Part shown: piece by piece, positions 42,947-51,793 of the stretch | Layout of the letters: every line of letters begins with the position of its first letter | How positions within the stretch are numbered: the stretch's first letter is position 1 | From: Paenibacillus planticolens | GTDB taxonomy: Bacteria; Bacillota; Bacilli; Paenibacillales; NBRC-103111 | Length of the DNA stretch: 64,000 nt | NCBI RefSeq assembly: GCF_013141725.1 | Contig: NZ_WHNZ01000012.1 | Location: forward strand, 372,001 to 436,000 | Reading direction: 5' to 3' | Translations under genes and position numbers: made by a program | The notes under the pieces: generated by a model | Database searches by the model: none | Seen by the model: only the letters and a program-made list of their open reading frames with translations | Told to the model about the DNA's origin: nothing

Positions 42947-43702
42947 CTAAGGACGCACGTATTGAATCTTGATGTTTTCCGGAGCTGCGCCAAGCTCTTT
43001 GACTACCATATCAACGATGGTCACACCTTGACTTTTCTCCAATTTATCGCTTTGAACGGTCACTTTCCATTTGTTCCCATCTTGATTTACAATTGCTTGC
43101 GGGAAGTCTTTCATGAGCACATCTTGCAAGTTTTCAACTTTTTCTTGAATATCTGTCAATTTGGATAAATCATTTGTAGCTTTCGCTACAGCTTCAGGCG
43201 ACTTTTTAGTATCGATGATAATATCCATTAAATCGGATGAAGTTTTGGCGAAATAATCACTTTGTTTCATTTGCTCATTCGTGAAGAAGTCGCCGGCCGA
43301 TGTCGTCTTCGCTTGCTCTTCCATTTGCTTCAGAACTTGATCATCCGTTTTCACATTCGTTTTTGTATCTGTTTTCGGGTTTGTATTTACGTTCGTCTTC
43401 ACATCGGTTTTTGCATCGGTTTTCGCATCGGTTTTTACGTCCGTTTTTGTTGGATTTTGCGGAGTCACAGCTTTCGTGTCGACTTTTGCATCGCTGCCGG
43501 TTGTCGATTTTACGTCAGTTTTTGCAACATTCCCAGTGTCTGCTTGCGTCATATCAATCTTGACTTCTTGAGACTGTTTCGTCGTGGCCGTGGAGGCCAG
43601 ATCCAGCTTATTCACATCCTCGGTGAACAAGTAATACGCGGAAAGCACCACCATTAAGCTAAGCATGGATACGAGCCAAATTGTTTGTCTTTTTGCATTC
43701 AT
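42947..43702 (-). CDS. spoIIIAH: SpoIIIAH with KTD-repeat linker
   Basis: 251 aa. N-terminal membrane helix (TIWLVSMLSLMVVLSAYYLF), a long low-complexity linker, and the C-terminal ring-forming domain (SSDLMDIIIDTKKSPEAVAKA then LEKSQGVTIVDMVVKELGA). In the mother cell it binds forespore SpoIIQ to build the feeding-tube channel. Residues 86-121 consist of repeats of KTDVKTDA and variants, with Thr, Asp and Lys dominant. Confidence 0.93.
   Translation of the reverse strand: MNAKRQTIWLVSMLSLMVVLSAYYLFTEDVNKLDLASTATTKQSQEVKIDMTQADTGNVAKTDVKSTTGSDAKVDTKAVTPQNPTKTDVKTDAKTDAKTDVKTNVNTNPKTDTKTNVKTDDQVLKQMEEQAKTTSAGDFFTNEQMKQSDYFAKTSSDLMDIIIDTKKSPEAVAKATNDLSKLTDIQEKVENLQDVLMKDFPQAIVNQDGNKWKVTVQSDKLEKSQGVTIVDMVVKELGAAPENIKIQYVRP
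43340..43447. repeat. 12-nt tandem repeat encoding KTDx units
   Basis: Repeated 12-nt units related to AAAACGGATGCA (minus strand; for example GGTTTTTGCATC on the plus strand) encode KTDVKTDAKTDAKTDVKTN in the SpoIIIAH linker. Confidence 0.75.
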
Positions 43703-43738
43703 TGTATATTCCTCCTTAATTTTAATTGCTTATTGGAT

Positions 43739-44377
43739 TTAATCCCCTGTTTTTCGGGGCAAAATGGAAATGCGATTCACCGGGACATCCAGTCCCCGTT
43801 CCACCGCTTCGGTAATCATTTTCTTCACCGTCAAATTCTCGGCGCCCTTTGCGACAACGAGAACCCCTCTAATCTTCGGCTTAATGTATTTGAGCACAAG
43901 CGGCTTCTGGTCGCCTGACACTTGATAGATAACCACTTCTCCGCTTCGCGTGACCTGGGATATATTCCGAGTCGCCCCGCCGTTGTCGCGTTCTGTCGTC
44001 ATCTGCTGGTTGTCATTATAATTTTTGTCGACGGTCATTTCTTCCGTTGATTCAATCGTAACCAGCACTTCAACATCGCCAACGCCAACGATTTTTTGCA
44101 AAATTTCTTTCAGCTGCGACTGATACGCCAGTTCATAATCGTGAAAGCCCGGGTTGTCCTTGGATGTACTGCCGAGAAATGTTTCTTTACTGGGAGGCGG
44201 AGAGGCTCTGCCCGCAGTGATGGGATCAACTTCTTTTACAGTCATAAATGCATTCATAATCATCAGCGCCGCTCCCATGAGTCCTATCATAATGACCCAG
44301 AGGAGCGTGTTCTTGCGTTTAGGACCTCCCGGTCCTCCGCCGAATTTGTGCTCCATCCATTGCAGCAATGTTCCCAT
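43739..44377 (-). CDS. spoIIIAG: Stage III sporulation protein AG
   Basis: 212 aa from the ATG at 44377 (GAGGTG upstream). One N-terminal helix (TLLWVIMIGLMGAALMIMNAF), then an extracytoplasmic ring domain (ELAYQSQLKEILQKIVGVGDVEVLVTI; VYQVSGDQ; RGVLVVAKGAEN). Overlaps the end of spoIIIAF. It forms a ring of the SpoIIIA-SpoIIQ channel. Confidence 0.93.
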   Translation of the reverse strand: MGTLLQWMEHKFGGGPGGPKRKNTLLWVIMIGLMGAALMIMNAFMTVKEVDPITAGRASPPPSKETFLGSTSKDNPGFHDYELAYQSQLKEILQKIVGVGDVEVLVTIESTEEMTVDKNYNDNQQMTTERDNGGATRNISQVTRSGEVVIYQVSGDQKPLVLKYIKPKIRGVLVVAKGAENLTVKKMITEAVERGLDVPVNRISILPRKTGD

Positions 44378-44381
44378 CGAT

Positions 44382-45107
44382 TCACCTCGCAATCCTTCCA
44401 TTTCCTTGCTCTACTCGGATATCAATGTGTGCAGGTTCAACAAGCCAATTACGCGTAATGCTCTGTTTCAAGCGCTCAACCTCTTGCTCGAATGGCTCTG
44501 ATGCCAGAGGCGATGCAGTTGTCGCTTCATTCTCAGTTGCCTTTATTCTGATGGGGTCTATGGGCTTGACCGGTTCCATAACCGCTATGCTTTTGGATCC
44601 GTCAGCCGGCTTAGACTTGCTCTTAGCTTCTATAACATCAAGGGTGACCCTGACTTTCACAATCGCAGGCTTCCCGTTATTGTCAATTTGTGCAGCTACC
44701 TGAACGTCTTGGACGGTAAGGTCAGTCTGTTTCTGCATATCCTCTTTCATCATTCCGGCGAGCTGCGTCTGGACCATCTGCTGCGATTGCTTTTGGCCTG
44801 CTGCTTGAAGCTTCTGAGCATCCTTCGTAATCACATCGAGCGATTTCATCCATGGACTTTCAACGCTTCCGCTAGCCAGCATCGTCTTATCGTTCTGCTG
44901 CTTCTCCGCTTGACTTAGCAATTTATCCACGTCCCAATTTTCTTGAAACAACTGCAAGACAGGCGTTAAAAGCGTGAGTAAAATGAACAAGCTCATGACT
45001 GTTTTTACATACCGCTGCATGGTGTTGCTGGGGAGCAGAAGATCAACGAAAGTGGCCAGCATAATGACCATGATGACCGTTTTCAGCCATCCGGCTAACC
45101 AATCCAT
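44382..45107 (-). CDS. spoIIIAF: Stage III sporulation protein AF
   Basis: 241 aa. Two N-terminal helices (LKTVIMVIMLATFVDLLLPS; VKTVMSLFILLTLLTPVLQLF) and a ring-building type domain near the C-terminus (WLVEPAHIDIRVEQGNGRI). Part of the spoIIIA operon, 13 bp after AE. Confidence 0.9.
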   Translation of the reverse strand: MDWLAGWLKTVIMVIMLATFVDLLLPSNTMQRYVKTVMSLFILLTLLTPVLQLFQENWDVDKLLSQAEKQQNDKTMLASGSVESPWMKSLDVITKDAQKLQAAGQKQSQQMVQTQLAGMMKEDMQKQTDLTVQDVQVAAQIDNNGKPAIVKVRVTLDVIEAKSKSKPADGSKSIAVMEPVKPIDPIRIKATENEATTASPLASEPFEQEVERLKQSITRNWLVEPAHIDIRVEQGNGRIAR

Positions 45108-45120
45108 AGCGAATCTCCTT

Positions 45121-46320
45121 TCACCTCATCATCACCGAGACATTGCTGATCGTAATCATGATCGTCAGAGCCAGAAAGAACATTAAACTGACTACAGCCA
45201 AAGCGGCAAAAACATAAATCAAGCTTTTTCCGATGGTTTGCAGGCAAGCAATGATCGGGCTGTCTCCCAAGGGCTGCATAACGGCGGCGGATAAATTATA
45301 GATGAAAGCCAAGGTTAGAATTTTGATCGCCGGGAATGCGCACAGCATGATCAGAATAACGACGCCCACAAGTCCGATGGCATTTTTTACAAGCAATGAT
45401 GCACCTATGACCGTCTCCGTAGCATCGGAGAATAATCTTCCCACCACAGGAACAAAGTTCCCGGTGATATACTTGGCTGTTCGAATGGCTACTCCGTCTC
45501 TAACCGCGCCTGCCGTCCCTTGAATGGAAATCACGCCGAGAAATACGGTGACGAATATCCCGAGCATGCTAAGACTTACCGTGCGCAGCAGGTTCGCAAG
45601 CTGAGTGACTTTATATTTATCACTGAGCGAGCTTACGATATGCAGAACTGCCGAAAAGAACAACAACGGGAATACAAATACATAAATGGCTGTGCCTACC
45701 GAATGAATCATGAAAACAATCAGCGGATGCAGAATCGCTACAGAAGTCACATTGCCCATGGAAGCTAAAAGCGTTAAGAGCAACGGCATAATCGCAATCA
45801 TGAATTGTATCATCGACGAGATGGCTGTTTTGGCATATCCGATGGCGATGCTGAAGGAGTTGATCGCAATGATGATAAGAACCATATATGTAATGGAGTA
45901 GCCCAGTTTGCTGACCGTATTTCTTTCAAAAGAGCTTTGCAGCGTTTCGAGAATCATGCTAAAAATCGTCAGTACAACGATCGAAGCGAGCAGTTTCCCA
46001 TTAATGATGATTTCGTGAAACACATAGCGTAGAAGCCCTTTAAATATGCTTTTCATGCTGATGCCCTTCGTGCCCAGGAGCAGTTCCATGAAGGTTGGAG
46101 TCTTGCTTTCCGGGAAGTAACCGCCGTAATCCTTCATGAGCTTATCCCAATATTGCTCGACAGGCTGCGTGTTCAAGTGATTGGCTTGTTCCCTGATGAT
46201 CGCGTCTGTCGGTGACTCAGCGGCCGTAAAACTCGTCATGCCGAGCCATAATGCGATGGTTATAATGAATAAGATGATCCAGCGGTTGTTCAGCTGTTGC
46301 TGCGAATAAGGCAGGTTCAT
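45121..46320 (-). CDS. spoIIIAE: Stage III sporulation protein AE
   Basis: 399 aa from the ATG at 46320 (GGAGG upstream). A signal-like helix (IILFIITIALWLGMTSFTAA), then about six membrane helices with GYAKTAISSMIQFMIAIMPLL and HIVSSLSDKYKVTQLA. It has a YidC-independent membrane core that may form the export gate-like part of the channel. Confidence 0.93.
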   Translation of the reverse strand: MNLPYSQQQLNNRWIILFIITIALWLGMTSFTAAESPTDAIIREQANHLNTQPVEQYWDKLMKDYGGYFPESKTPTFMELLLGTKGISMKSIFKGLLRYVFHEIIINGKLLASIVVLTIFSMILETLQSSFERNTVSKLGYSITYMVLIIIAINSFSIAIGYAKTAISSMIQFMIAIMPLLLTLLASMGNVTSVAILHPLIVFMIHSVGTAIYVFVFPLLFFSAVLHIVSSLSDKYKVTQLANLLRTVSLSMLGIFVTVFLGVISIQGTAGAVRDGVAIRTAKYITGNFVPVVGRLFSDATETVIGASLLVKNAIGLVGVVILIMLCAFPAIKILTLAFIYNLSAAVMQPLGDSPIIACLQTIGKSLIYVFAALAVVSLMFFLALTIMITISNVSVMMR

Positions 46321-46344
46321 TTCAGTCACTCCTCCATGAATCTT

Positions 46345-46734
46345 CTAAGCCGGGAGCAGCTTAACCACGGTCTCGATGATGACGGTAATAATCGGGATCG
46401 CCATCACCATAATGAGCACTTTCCCAGAGAGTTCGATCTTGGAGGCGATGGATTCTTGTCCGGCATCGCGCACGATTTGCGCGCCGAACTCGGCAATGTA
46501 GGCGACACCGATAATTTTCAGAATCGTTTTGAGAAACACCATATTGATATTCGATTTTTGCGCTAAATCTTCAAGCACCTGGATGACACTGGAGATTTTG
46601 CCGATCAGAAACAAGAAAATCATGATGCCCGTAAATGCGGCCAGCAAGAACGCAAACATGGGTTTCTGCTCTTTGATAATGAGAGTAAGTATCGTCACGA
46701 TGAGCCCCAGGCCTACAATCTGGATGATTTCCAT
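46345..46734 (-). CDS. spoIIIAD: Stage III sporulation protein AD
   Basis: 129 aa from the ATG at 46734 (GAGGTG upstream). Four helices, including IIQIVGLGLIVTILTLIIKEQKP and IGVAYIAEFGAQIVRDAGQES, the typical family stretch. Membrane subunit of the channel. Confidence 0.93.
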   Translation of the reverse strand: MEIIQIVGLGLIVTILTLIIKEQKPMFAFLLAAFTGIMIFLFLIGKISSVIQVLEDLAQKSNINMVFLKTILKIIGVAYIAEFGAQIVRDAGQESIASKIELSGKVLIMVMAIPIITVIIETVVKLLPA

Positions 46735-46744
46735 ACGGCGCACC

Positions 46745-46948
46745 TCATTGGAATAGGAAGATCGTTTTGATTTCTTTAAATAAATGATCGAGCATGGAGA
46801 CGACCATGAAGAGCACGACCACGAAGCCGATGACCGTGACCCAGTGTGCCATATCCTCTTTCCCCATTTGCTTGAGCACCGAATGGATCATCGCGATGAT
46901 GATGCCGATGCCGGCGATCTGGAAAATGGCATTCACATCTACGTTCAT
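46745..46948 (-). CDS. spoIIIAC: Stage III sporulation protein AC
   Basis: 67 aa from the ATG at 46948 (GAGGTG upstream). Two helices (IFQIAGIGIIIAMIHSVLKQMGKEDMAHW; VVVLFMVVSMLDHLF). AC and AD probably form the membrane base of the complex. Confidence 0.93.
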   Translation of the reverse strand: MNVDVNAIFQIAGIGIIIAMIHSVLKQMGKEDMAHWVTVIGFVVVLFMVVSMLDHLFKEIKTIFLFQ

Positions 46949-47008
46949 TCCAGGCACCTCACTCTATTGACAAGGAATTTCCGTCATCTGACTGGTCCCT
47001 TGCTCCCC

Positions 47009-47527
47009 TTAATACATCAAAATTACGATTAATGCTCCGATAAGGACGCCCAGGCTTTTCCACATTTTCTCGTAGCGCCGCTGCTCATCCCTAGACTCGG
47101 TTTCTTCGGTCTGGAGCTGGGAAATAGCGAGCCGCAGATGCTTGATTTGATCGCTGCGATCCGTCATTCCAAGAACGGATCCCAACTGCAGCACAACTTC
47201 TTCTTCCGATTGCTTCATCGAAGTTCTTGCCCAGACCTCCTTTACACTCCTATGCCAAATTTCTTTCGTAGAAGTCCCGTCATTCGCCGACAACCTTTCT
47301 GACGTCAGGCGGAACAAGGAGGAAAGCGGTTCAGCCACCTGCTTGCCAAGCGAAGAGAGCGCCTCTGGCAGAGGTGTAAGAGCGTAAGTGATTTCAGTCT
47401 CCATGCGACCCAGTGCAGAGATCAGCAATCGGATCTGCTTAGGACGCCGAACGTAATGAGCAGCCTTCAGAAAGCCATACAAAGTGGCGGCACCGATAAT
47501 GAGAACCCCGCCAACGAATTTCAGCAT
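47009..47527 (-). CDS. spoIIIAB: Stage III sporulation protein AB
   Basis: 172 aa. N-terminal helix (FVGGVLIIGAATLYGFLKA), a helical cytoplasmic-type domain (RLLISALGRMETEITYALTPLPEAL) and a short C-terminal helix. Possibly a GspF-like part of the machinery. Confidence 0.92.
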   Translation of the reverse strand: MLKFVGGVLIIGAATLYGFLKAAHYVRRPKQIRLLISALGRMETEITYALTPLPEALSSLGKQVAEPLSSLFRLTSERLSANDGTSTKEIWHRSVKEVWARTSMKQSEEEVVLQLGSVLGMTDRSDQIKHLRLAISQLQTEETESRDEQRRYEKMWKSLGVLIGALIVILMY

Positions 47528-47533
47528 CTTTCA

Positions 47534-48517
47534 TCATCCTTTACGTACAGGATTGAGTTCCAATGGCTTGCCATGCCGATCCAGTACTCGGTATGCAGAC
47601 GGCGCACCTTTTCTTCGATGCAGGATGACATATCTCGTAAACACACCCTCTTCCAAAAGCTGCTTCAGCACCGGTCTCATGCGGACGTCCTCATAGTCGG
47701 CGCCGTGTGCAGTCGCAACGATGCGAATCCCGGTATGAACAGCCTCATGGATCGCTGCTGCGTCTTCTGGCCGCCCGATTTCATCGACGACGAGCACGTC
47801 CGGAGATAGAGAGCGGATCATCATCATCATGCCTTCGGCTTTCGGACAACCATCCATAACGTCTGTTCTTGGCCCCAGATCAAATCTGGGCACCCCTTTG
47901 ACACATGCCGCGAGCTCCGAGCGTTCGTCAACGACGCCCACCTTCTTGCCGGTCGTGCCAATCACGTTCGGCCCCCACTCCCCGCGGCTGATTAGCCTGG
48001 TCAAATCGCGAATCAGCGTCGTCTTGCCTTGCTGGGGTGGTGAAATCACGAGTGTGTGATGGACACTTCGCAGAATAGGGTCGAACAAGTGCGGCAGCAC
48101 CTGCTTGCCTACCCCTTGGATTTCGCGGGCAATCCGGATATTGAAGGAGCTGACATCGCGAATTTGCTTGACCCCGCCTTGATCCAGCACCGTACGCCCG
48201 GCTAGTCCCACACGATGGCCGCCGGCTATCGTAATAAAACCTCGCCGAAGCTCTTCCTCATGGGTGTACATGGAATGATTCGTGAGCATCTCCAGCAAGG
48301 TAATGCAATCCTGGCGGGTCGGCTTGTACGCCAGCTCTTCCTGCGACACCAAATGGCCTTTTTCATCAAGGAAAGCGTACCCGTCGCTCCAGCTAAGCTC
48401 GAAGGGCCTTGACTCTCTCACCCTGATTTCCTCTAGGTTAGCTTGTACGTCCGGCGGCAAACCGGAGAGCAGAATCCGGAGCGTCTGTGGGAGAATGTGC
48501 ATAATCGTATCGTGCAT
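47534..48517 (-). CDS. spoIIIAA: Stage III sporulation protein AA ATPase
   Basis: 327 aa AAA+ ATPase from the ATG at 48517 (GGAGG upstream). Walker A SPPQQGKTTLIR, Walker B DVLVVDEIGRPEDAAA. Powers the SpoIIIA channel in a way like type II/IV secretion ATPases. First gene of the eight-gene operon. Confidence 0.95.
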   Translation of the reverse strand: MHDTIMHILPQTLRILLSGLPPDVQANLEEIRVRESRPFELSWSDGYAFLDEKGHLVSQEELAYKPTRQDCITLLEMLTNHSMYTHEEELRRGFITIAGGHRVGLAGRTVLDQGGVKQIRDVSSFNIRIAREIQGVGKQVLPHLFDPILRSVHHTLVISPPQQGKTTLIRDLTRLISRGEWGPNVIGTTGKKVGVVDERSELAACVKGVPRFDLGPRTDVMDGCPKAEGMMMMIRSLSPDVLVVDEIGRPEDAAAIHEAVHTGIRIVATAHGADYEDVRMRPVLKQLLEEGVFTRYVILHRRKGAPSAYRVLDRHGKPLELNPVRKG

Positions 48518-48557
48518 AGAGAGACATCCCTCCAAGTTGTCCAGTCTTCTATACTCA

Positions 48558-48585
48558 TTTCTATGCTTAATAGAAAGAAATATGA
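48558..48585 (-). promoter_or_regulatory. Likely sigma-E promoter of the spoIIIA operon
   Basis: Minus strand TCATATT (-35) at 48585-48579 and CATAGAAA (-10) at 48565-48558 with 13 bp between. The sigma-E consensus is about KMATATT and CATACAHT. It lies 41 bp before the spoIIIAA start, between it and yqhV. Confidence 0.55.
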
Positions 48586-48587
48586 CC

Positions 48588-48851
48588 TTACTTTTTTAAA
48601 ATACCAATGAATAAACAGCTTACTCCCGCAATCACCCAGAGCAGCTTGCCGTAGGATAGCTTCTCTGCTATCCCTACTAAACCAATGGTCGTGGTAGCTA
48701 GTAGTACTAGAGGACCTACTAGAGCGAGCGTAGAGTTCACTAGCAGCGCTTTCTCCACCGTCGCCAGTCTCAACATCACGATAGCCGCAATGATCTCCAT
48801 ACTGCCCGACATCATCCTCAGCGACGCCATCGTCAGGACAATCTTGTTCAT
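48588..48851 (-). CDS. yqhV: YqhV family membrane protein
   Basis: 87 aa with three helices (IVLTMASLRMMSGSMEIIAAIVML; STLALVGPLVLLATTTIGLVGI; LLWVIAGVSCLFIGIL). The ATG at 48851 follows AGGAGGAG. Conserved next to spoIIIA in Bacilli. Function unknown. Confidence 0.85.
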   Translation of the reverse strand: MNKIVLTMASLRMMSGSMEIIAAIVMLRLATVEKALLVNSTLALVGPLVLLATTTIGLVGIAEKLSYGKLLWVIAGVSCLFIGILKK

Positions 48852-48898
48852 TTTTCTACTCCTCCTTAAAAAGAAACAGCTCTTTTGAACCGTGCCAA

Positions 48899-49044
48899 AG
48901 TTACTCTGCTCCGCGTTGATATAAAAGGCCGGAAGCGACTTTTGTAAAACTGTTCCAACCGCATATGATCTCATTCAATAAATGGAACAGTTTTACAATG
49001 GAGTCTGAAGGTTTTTATATCAATGCGCAGCGCTCTAGCGTAAC
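48899..49044. repeat. Long imperfect inverted repeat between yqhV and comA
   Basis: Inner arms TTGTAAAACTGTTCCA (48942-48957) and its exact complement (48983-48998) enclose a 25-nt loop. Outward the arms match again: CGTTGATATAAAA (48914-48926) with TTTTTATATCAATG (49012-49025), and GTTAC near 48900 with GTAAC near 49040. The whole could fold as one hairpin of about 60-bp arms. The inner arms are exact, the outer ones imperfect. No transposase frame is inside. Confidence 0.75.
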
Positions 49045-49197
49045 TCTAATGTTCAGCAAGGTTCAACGGCAGCTCACTCTTTTTACCCTACCTTATGCAG
49101 GCTCGTCTGATTTTAGGCATAGTGGGCACCACCATTTACCCAGATGCATATGCTGTCTCATAATTGATCCTTCGAAGGACAGTGAGGAGAAATACAG

Positions 49198-50001
49198 ATG
49201 GAAGTGACTTCTTATTTGAACTGGAACCCCGTTCTGGCCGACCCCACAAGACAAAGGCAGGCCAAACCAAGAACGCTGGGGAAAACGATGGTGATGGATA
49301 AAGGCTTAGGGCCGAACGCGTTTCAAGATTTGCTTAGCATCGGCAGCAGCCATCTGGACATGATCAAACTCGGTTTCGGCACATCTCCTCTTTATCCGCA
49401 GCATGTATTGAAAACTAAAATTAATTCAGCCAAAGAACACGGGATTTGCATTTATCCGGGAGGCACCTTTCTCGAAGTTGCCATCACGCAGAACGCAGTG
49501 GATTCCTATTTCGATATGATCGTTGCGCTCGGATTTAACGGTATTGAAATATCCAATGGGACGATTGATTTCGACCGCAAGCTTAGAAATGAGCTGATTA
49601 TGCGAGGAAGAGAAGAAGGATTAGTCGTCATCACCGAATATGGGAAAAAGGGCTGGGGTTCCGCCATTGAATTGGAGGAATTAATCGAAACCGTTGTGCT
49701 GGACACCGAATTTGGGGCTGCCTTAGTAACCATTGAGGCTCGCGAATCCGGCATGGGGGTAGGGATTTTTGATCATAAGGGGAAATGTAAGGACGAGGAA
49801 GTGGGGCAAGTGCTTTCCGCCGTATCCGGGCAGCAGCTTCTCTGGGAAGCGCCGCTCAAAAGTCAACAGGTGCATTTGATTAGCTTGCTTGGATCCGATA
49901 TCCATTTGGGCAATATTTCGCCGGATGAGCTCATTGCCCTGGAAGCTTTGCGCAGAGGGCTGCGCTCCGATACGTTGTCCTTAGGTACCAGAAAGGAATA
50001 A
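49198..50001 (+). CDS. comA: Phosphosulfolactate synthase
   Basis: 267 aa TIM-barrel enzyme: AKPRTLGKTMVMDKGLGPNAFQDLL is the family opening, with IKLGFGTSPLYP, GGTFLEVAITQNAVDSYF and FNGIEISNGTIDF. It adds sulfite to phosphoenolpyruvate giving phosphosulfolactate, the first step to sulfolactate (and coenzyme M in archaea). B. subtilis YitD is the counterpart and sulfolactate accumulates in spores. GAGGAG before ATG. Followed by comB after 3 bp. Confidence 0.92.
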   Translation: MEVTSYLNWNPVLADPTRQRQAKPRTLGKTMVMDKGLGPNAFQDLLSIGSSHLDMIKLGFGTSPLYPQHVLKTKINSAKEHGICIYPGGTFLEVAITQNAVDSYFDMIVALGFNGIEISNGTIDFDRKLRNELIMRGREEGLVVITEYGKKGWGSAIELEELIETVVLDTEFGAALVTIEARESGMGVGIFDHKGKCKDEEVGQVLSAVSGQQLLWEAPLKSQQVHLISLLGSDIHLGNISPDELIALEALRRGLRSDTLSLGTRKE

Positions 50002-50004
50002 AAC

Positions 50005-50745
50005 ATGCATATCGAGGTTGTCGCCAACATCGGCGAAGCGAGAAGTGACGATTTTCTTCACAAAACCGTCATTGTCGTTGATGTGATCCGTGCAACTAGC
50101 ACGATCATCACCGCACTGATTAACGGTTGCAAAGCCATTATTCCTGTGGAAACCGTTCTGAAAGCCAAAGAGCTGTACCGTGAGGGTGATCTGCTTGCAG
50201 GGGAGCGATTTTGCAAAAAGATCGCCGGTTTTGATTTGGGAAATTCGCCATTGGAATTTACCAAAGAAGCCGTTCAGGGCAGGCGGATCATCCTGACAAC
50301 CACGAACGGCACCAGAGGCATCCAAAAAGCGGCGAAAGCCGATCGCGTGCTGGCAGGCGCCTTCCTCAACAGCAAAGCTTGCGCAGAGGCTGCCATTGCG
50401 TTAAAAAGGGACACTGTCATTCTATGTGCGGGTACACAAGACGTCTTTTCCTTAGAGGATGGTCTTTGTGCCGGGCATATCCTTGAGGAACTGGTGTTGG
50501 CGTTAGGCGAGAAACATATCGCAACCAATGATTTCGGGTTAGCCATGCGCGGATGCTATTTGCAAGCTCAAAATCGTTTATACGAAACCCTGCTCTCCTG
50601 CACGAATGGGAAAAAGATGTGCAAGTCTGGGTTTCAGGGAGATATCGCAGCTTGTGCTCTAACGAATACTACCGATCAAGTACCGGTCCTTGAAAATGAC
50701 CACATGATGCTTCTGCCTAGCATTCCAGCCCGCCCTGCGTTCTAA
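50005..50745 (+). CDS. comB: 2-phosphosulfolactate phosphatase
   Basis: 246 aa. [52 protein letters not shown] and [17 protein letters not shown] are family motifs. Removes phosphate from phosphosulfolactate to give sulfolactate. Operon with comA; AAGGA site just after the comA stop. B. subtilis homologue YitC. Confidence 0.92.
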   Translation: MHIEVVANIGEARSDDFLHKTVIVVDVIRATSTIITALINGCKAIIPVETVLKAKELYREGDLLAGERFCKKIAGFDLGNSPLEFTKEAVQGRRIILTTTNGTRGIQKAAKADRVLAGAFLNSKACAEAAIALKRDTVILCAGTQDVFSLEDGLCAGHILEELVLALGEKHIATNDFGLAMRGCYLQAQNRLYETLLSCTNGKKMCKSGFQGDIAACALTNTTDQVPVLENDHMMLLPSIPARPAF

Positions 50746-50801
50746 ATACAAGCCCCTCTCATAAACTAAGATGGAAGTTATGTGGGCGAGGGGTTTTGAT
50801 T

Positions 50802-51266
50802 ATGAATGGTAATATACTCTTGGTTATTCTCATCGTTATAGGACTCATTGGCCGTTCTCCGATTATTACAACAGCTTCTTGCATGCTGCTTGCCATGAAA
50901 TTAGTCGGGTTAGTTCGATTTTTCCCTGCGATGGAGCGCAGGGGCTTAGAGCTCGGATTGCTCTTTTTGACCATTGGCGTGCTTGTTCCGTTTGCCAGTG
51001 AGCGAATCTCCATGAAAGACATTATATCGGTATTTACGACTTGGCCTGGAATCATTGCTCTTCTTGGCGGAGCGATCGCTACTTATATGAACGGAAAAGG
51101 CTTGGAACTGCTAAAAATAGACCCACAATTAATTGTGGGTCTTGTCATCGGTTCCATATTCGGCATTATCTTTATGCGCGGAATTCCGGTCGGCCCTTTA
51201 ATGGCCGCCGGAATTACAGCTTTTTTATTAAAACTAGCTTACTTTATAGCTGATAAATTCAGTTGA
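50802..51266 (+). CDS. DUF441 family membrane protein (YtwI-like)
   Basis: 154 aa from the ATG at 50802 (GAGGGG 8 nt upstream; TTG at 50796 is another option). About four helices ([81 protein letters not shown]). Family function unknown. A perfect 20-bp palindrome lies in its coding sequence. Convergent with lysC. Confidence 0.85.
   Translation: MNGNILLVILIVIGLIGRSPIITTASCMLLAMKLVGLVRFFPAMERRGLELGLLFLTIGVLVPFASERISMKDIISVFTTWPGIIALLGGAIATYMNGKGLELLKIDPQLIVGLVIGSIFGIIFMRGIPVGPLMAAGITAFLLKLAYFIADKFS
51121..51140. other. Perfect 20-bp palindrome inside the DUF441 gene
   Basis: ACCCACAATTAATTGTGGGT. It encodes part of DPQLIVGL in frame, so it does not break the gene. Could form a hairpin in the mRNA or bind a dimeric protein; it may also be chance. 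Confidence 0.6.
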
Positions 51267-51274
51267 ACAAGAAC

Positions 51275-51793
51275 TTATCTGCGGTCTTGAGGACCGCCGA
51301 CGAATGCTTGCTCCGTAGTGTCCAAGCCATATGCGGTGTGTAAGGATTGGATCACTTCTGTCAAGTTCGTGTTTTCGATGACACAGGATACTTTAATCTC
51401 TGAAGTGCTGACCAACGAAATGGAAATGCCCAAATCGGAAATCACTTTGAACATCGTAGCGGCAACTCCTGGCGTGCTTACCATGCCGGCGCCGACTATG
51501 GACACTTTCACCATGTTCACTTCATAGGTTACTTCGCGGAAGCCGATTTCACCGCGGATGGATTCGATCGCATGTAAAGCTTTTTCGCGATCTGCAAGCG
51601 TCGTGGTGAATGAGAAATCAGCTGATCCATTGATAACACCGCTTTGAACGATGATATCAACATCGACTTGAACCTCGGCAAGCGCCATAAATACTTTTGC
51701 CAGCTGACCCGGTTTCTCAGGCACACCTAGAATACTAACTCTTGCCACATTCTTGTCATACGCGATGCCACGGACAACGATTCCTTGCTCCAT
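51275..51793 (-). CDS. lysC: Aspartate kinase beta subunit from an internal start
   Basis: An AAGGAGG site (51808-51802) lies 8 nt before the in-frame ATG at 51793, residue 247 of the alpha chain, giving a 172-residue protein of the two ACT domains. This matches the known alpha/beta arrangement of B. subtilis aspartokinase II, where the beta chain starts from inside the same gene. Confidence 0.7.
   Translation of the reverse strand: MEQGIVVRGIAYDKNVARVSILGVPEKPGQLAKVFMALAEVQVDVDIIVQSGVINGSADFSFTTTLADREKALHAIESIRGEIGFREVTYEVNMVKVSIVGAGMVSTPGVAATMFKVISDLGISISLVSTSEIKVSCVIENTNLTEVIQSLHTAYGLDTTEQAFVGGPQDRR

Noticed and set aside
43320..43560. CRISPR-like repeat array
   Set aside because: The units are in-frame 12-nt repeats within spoIIIAH with no spacers.
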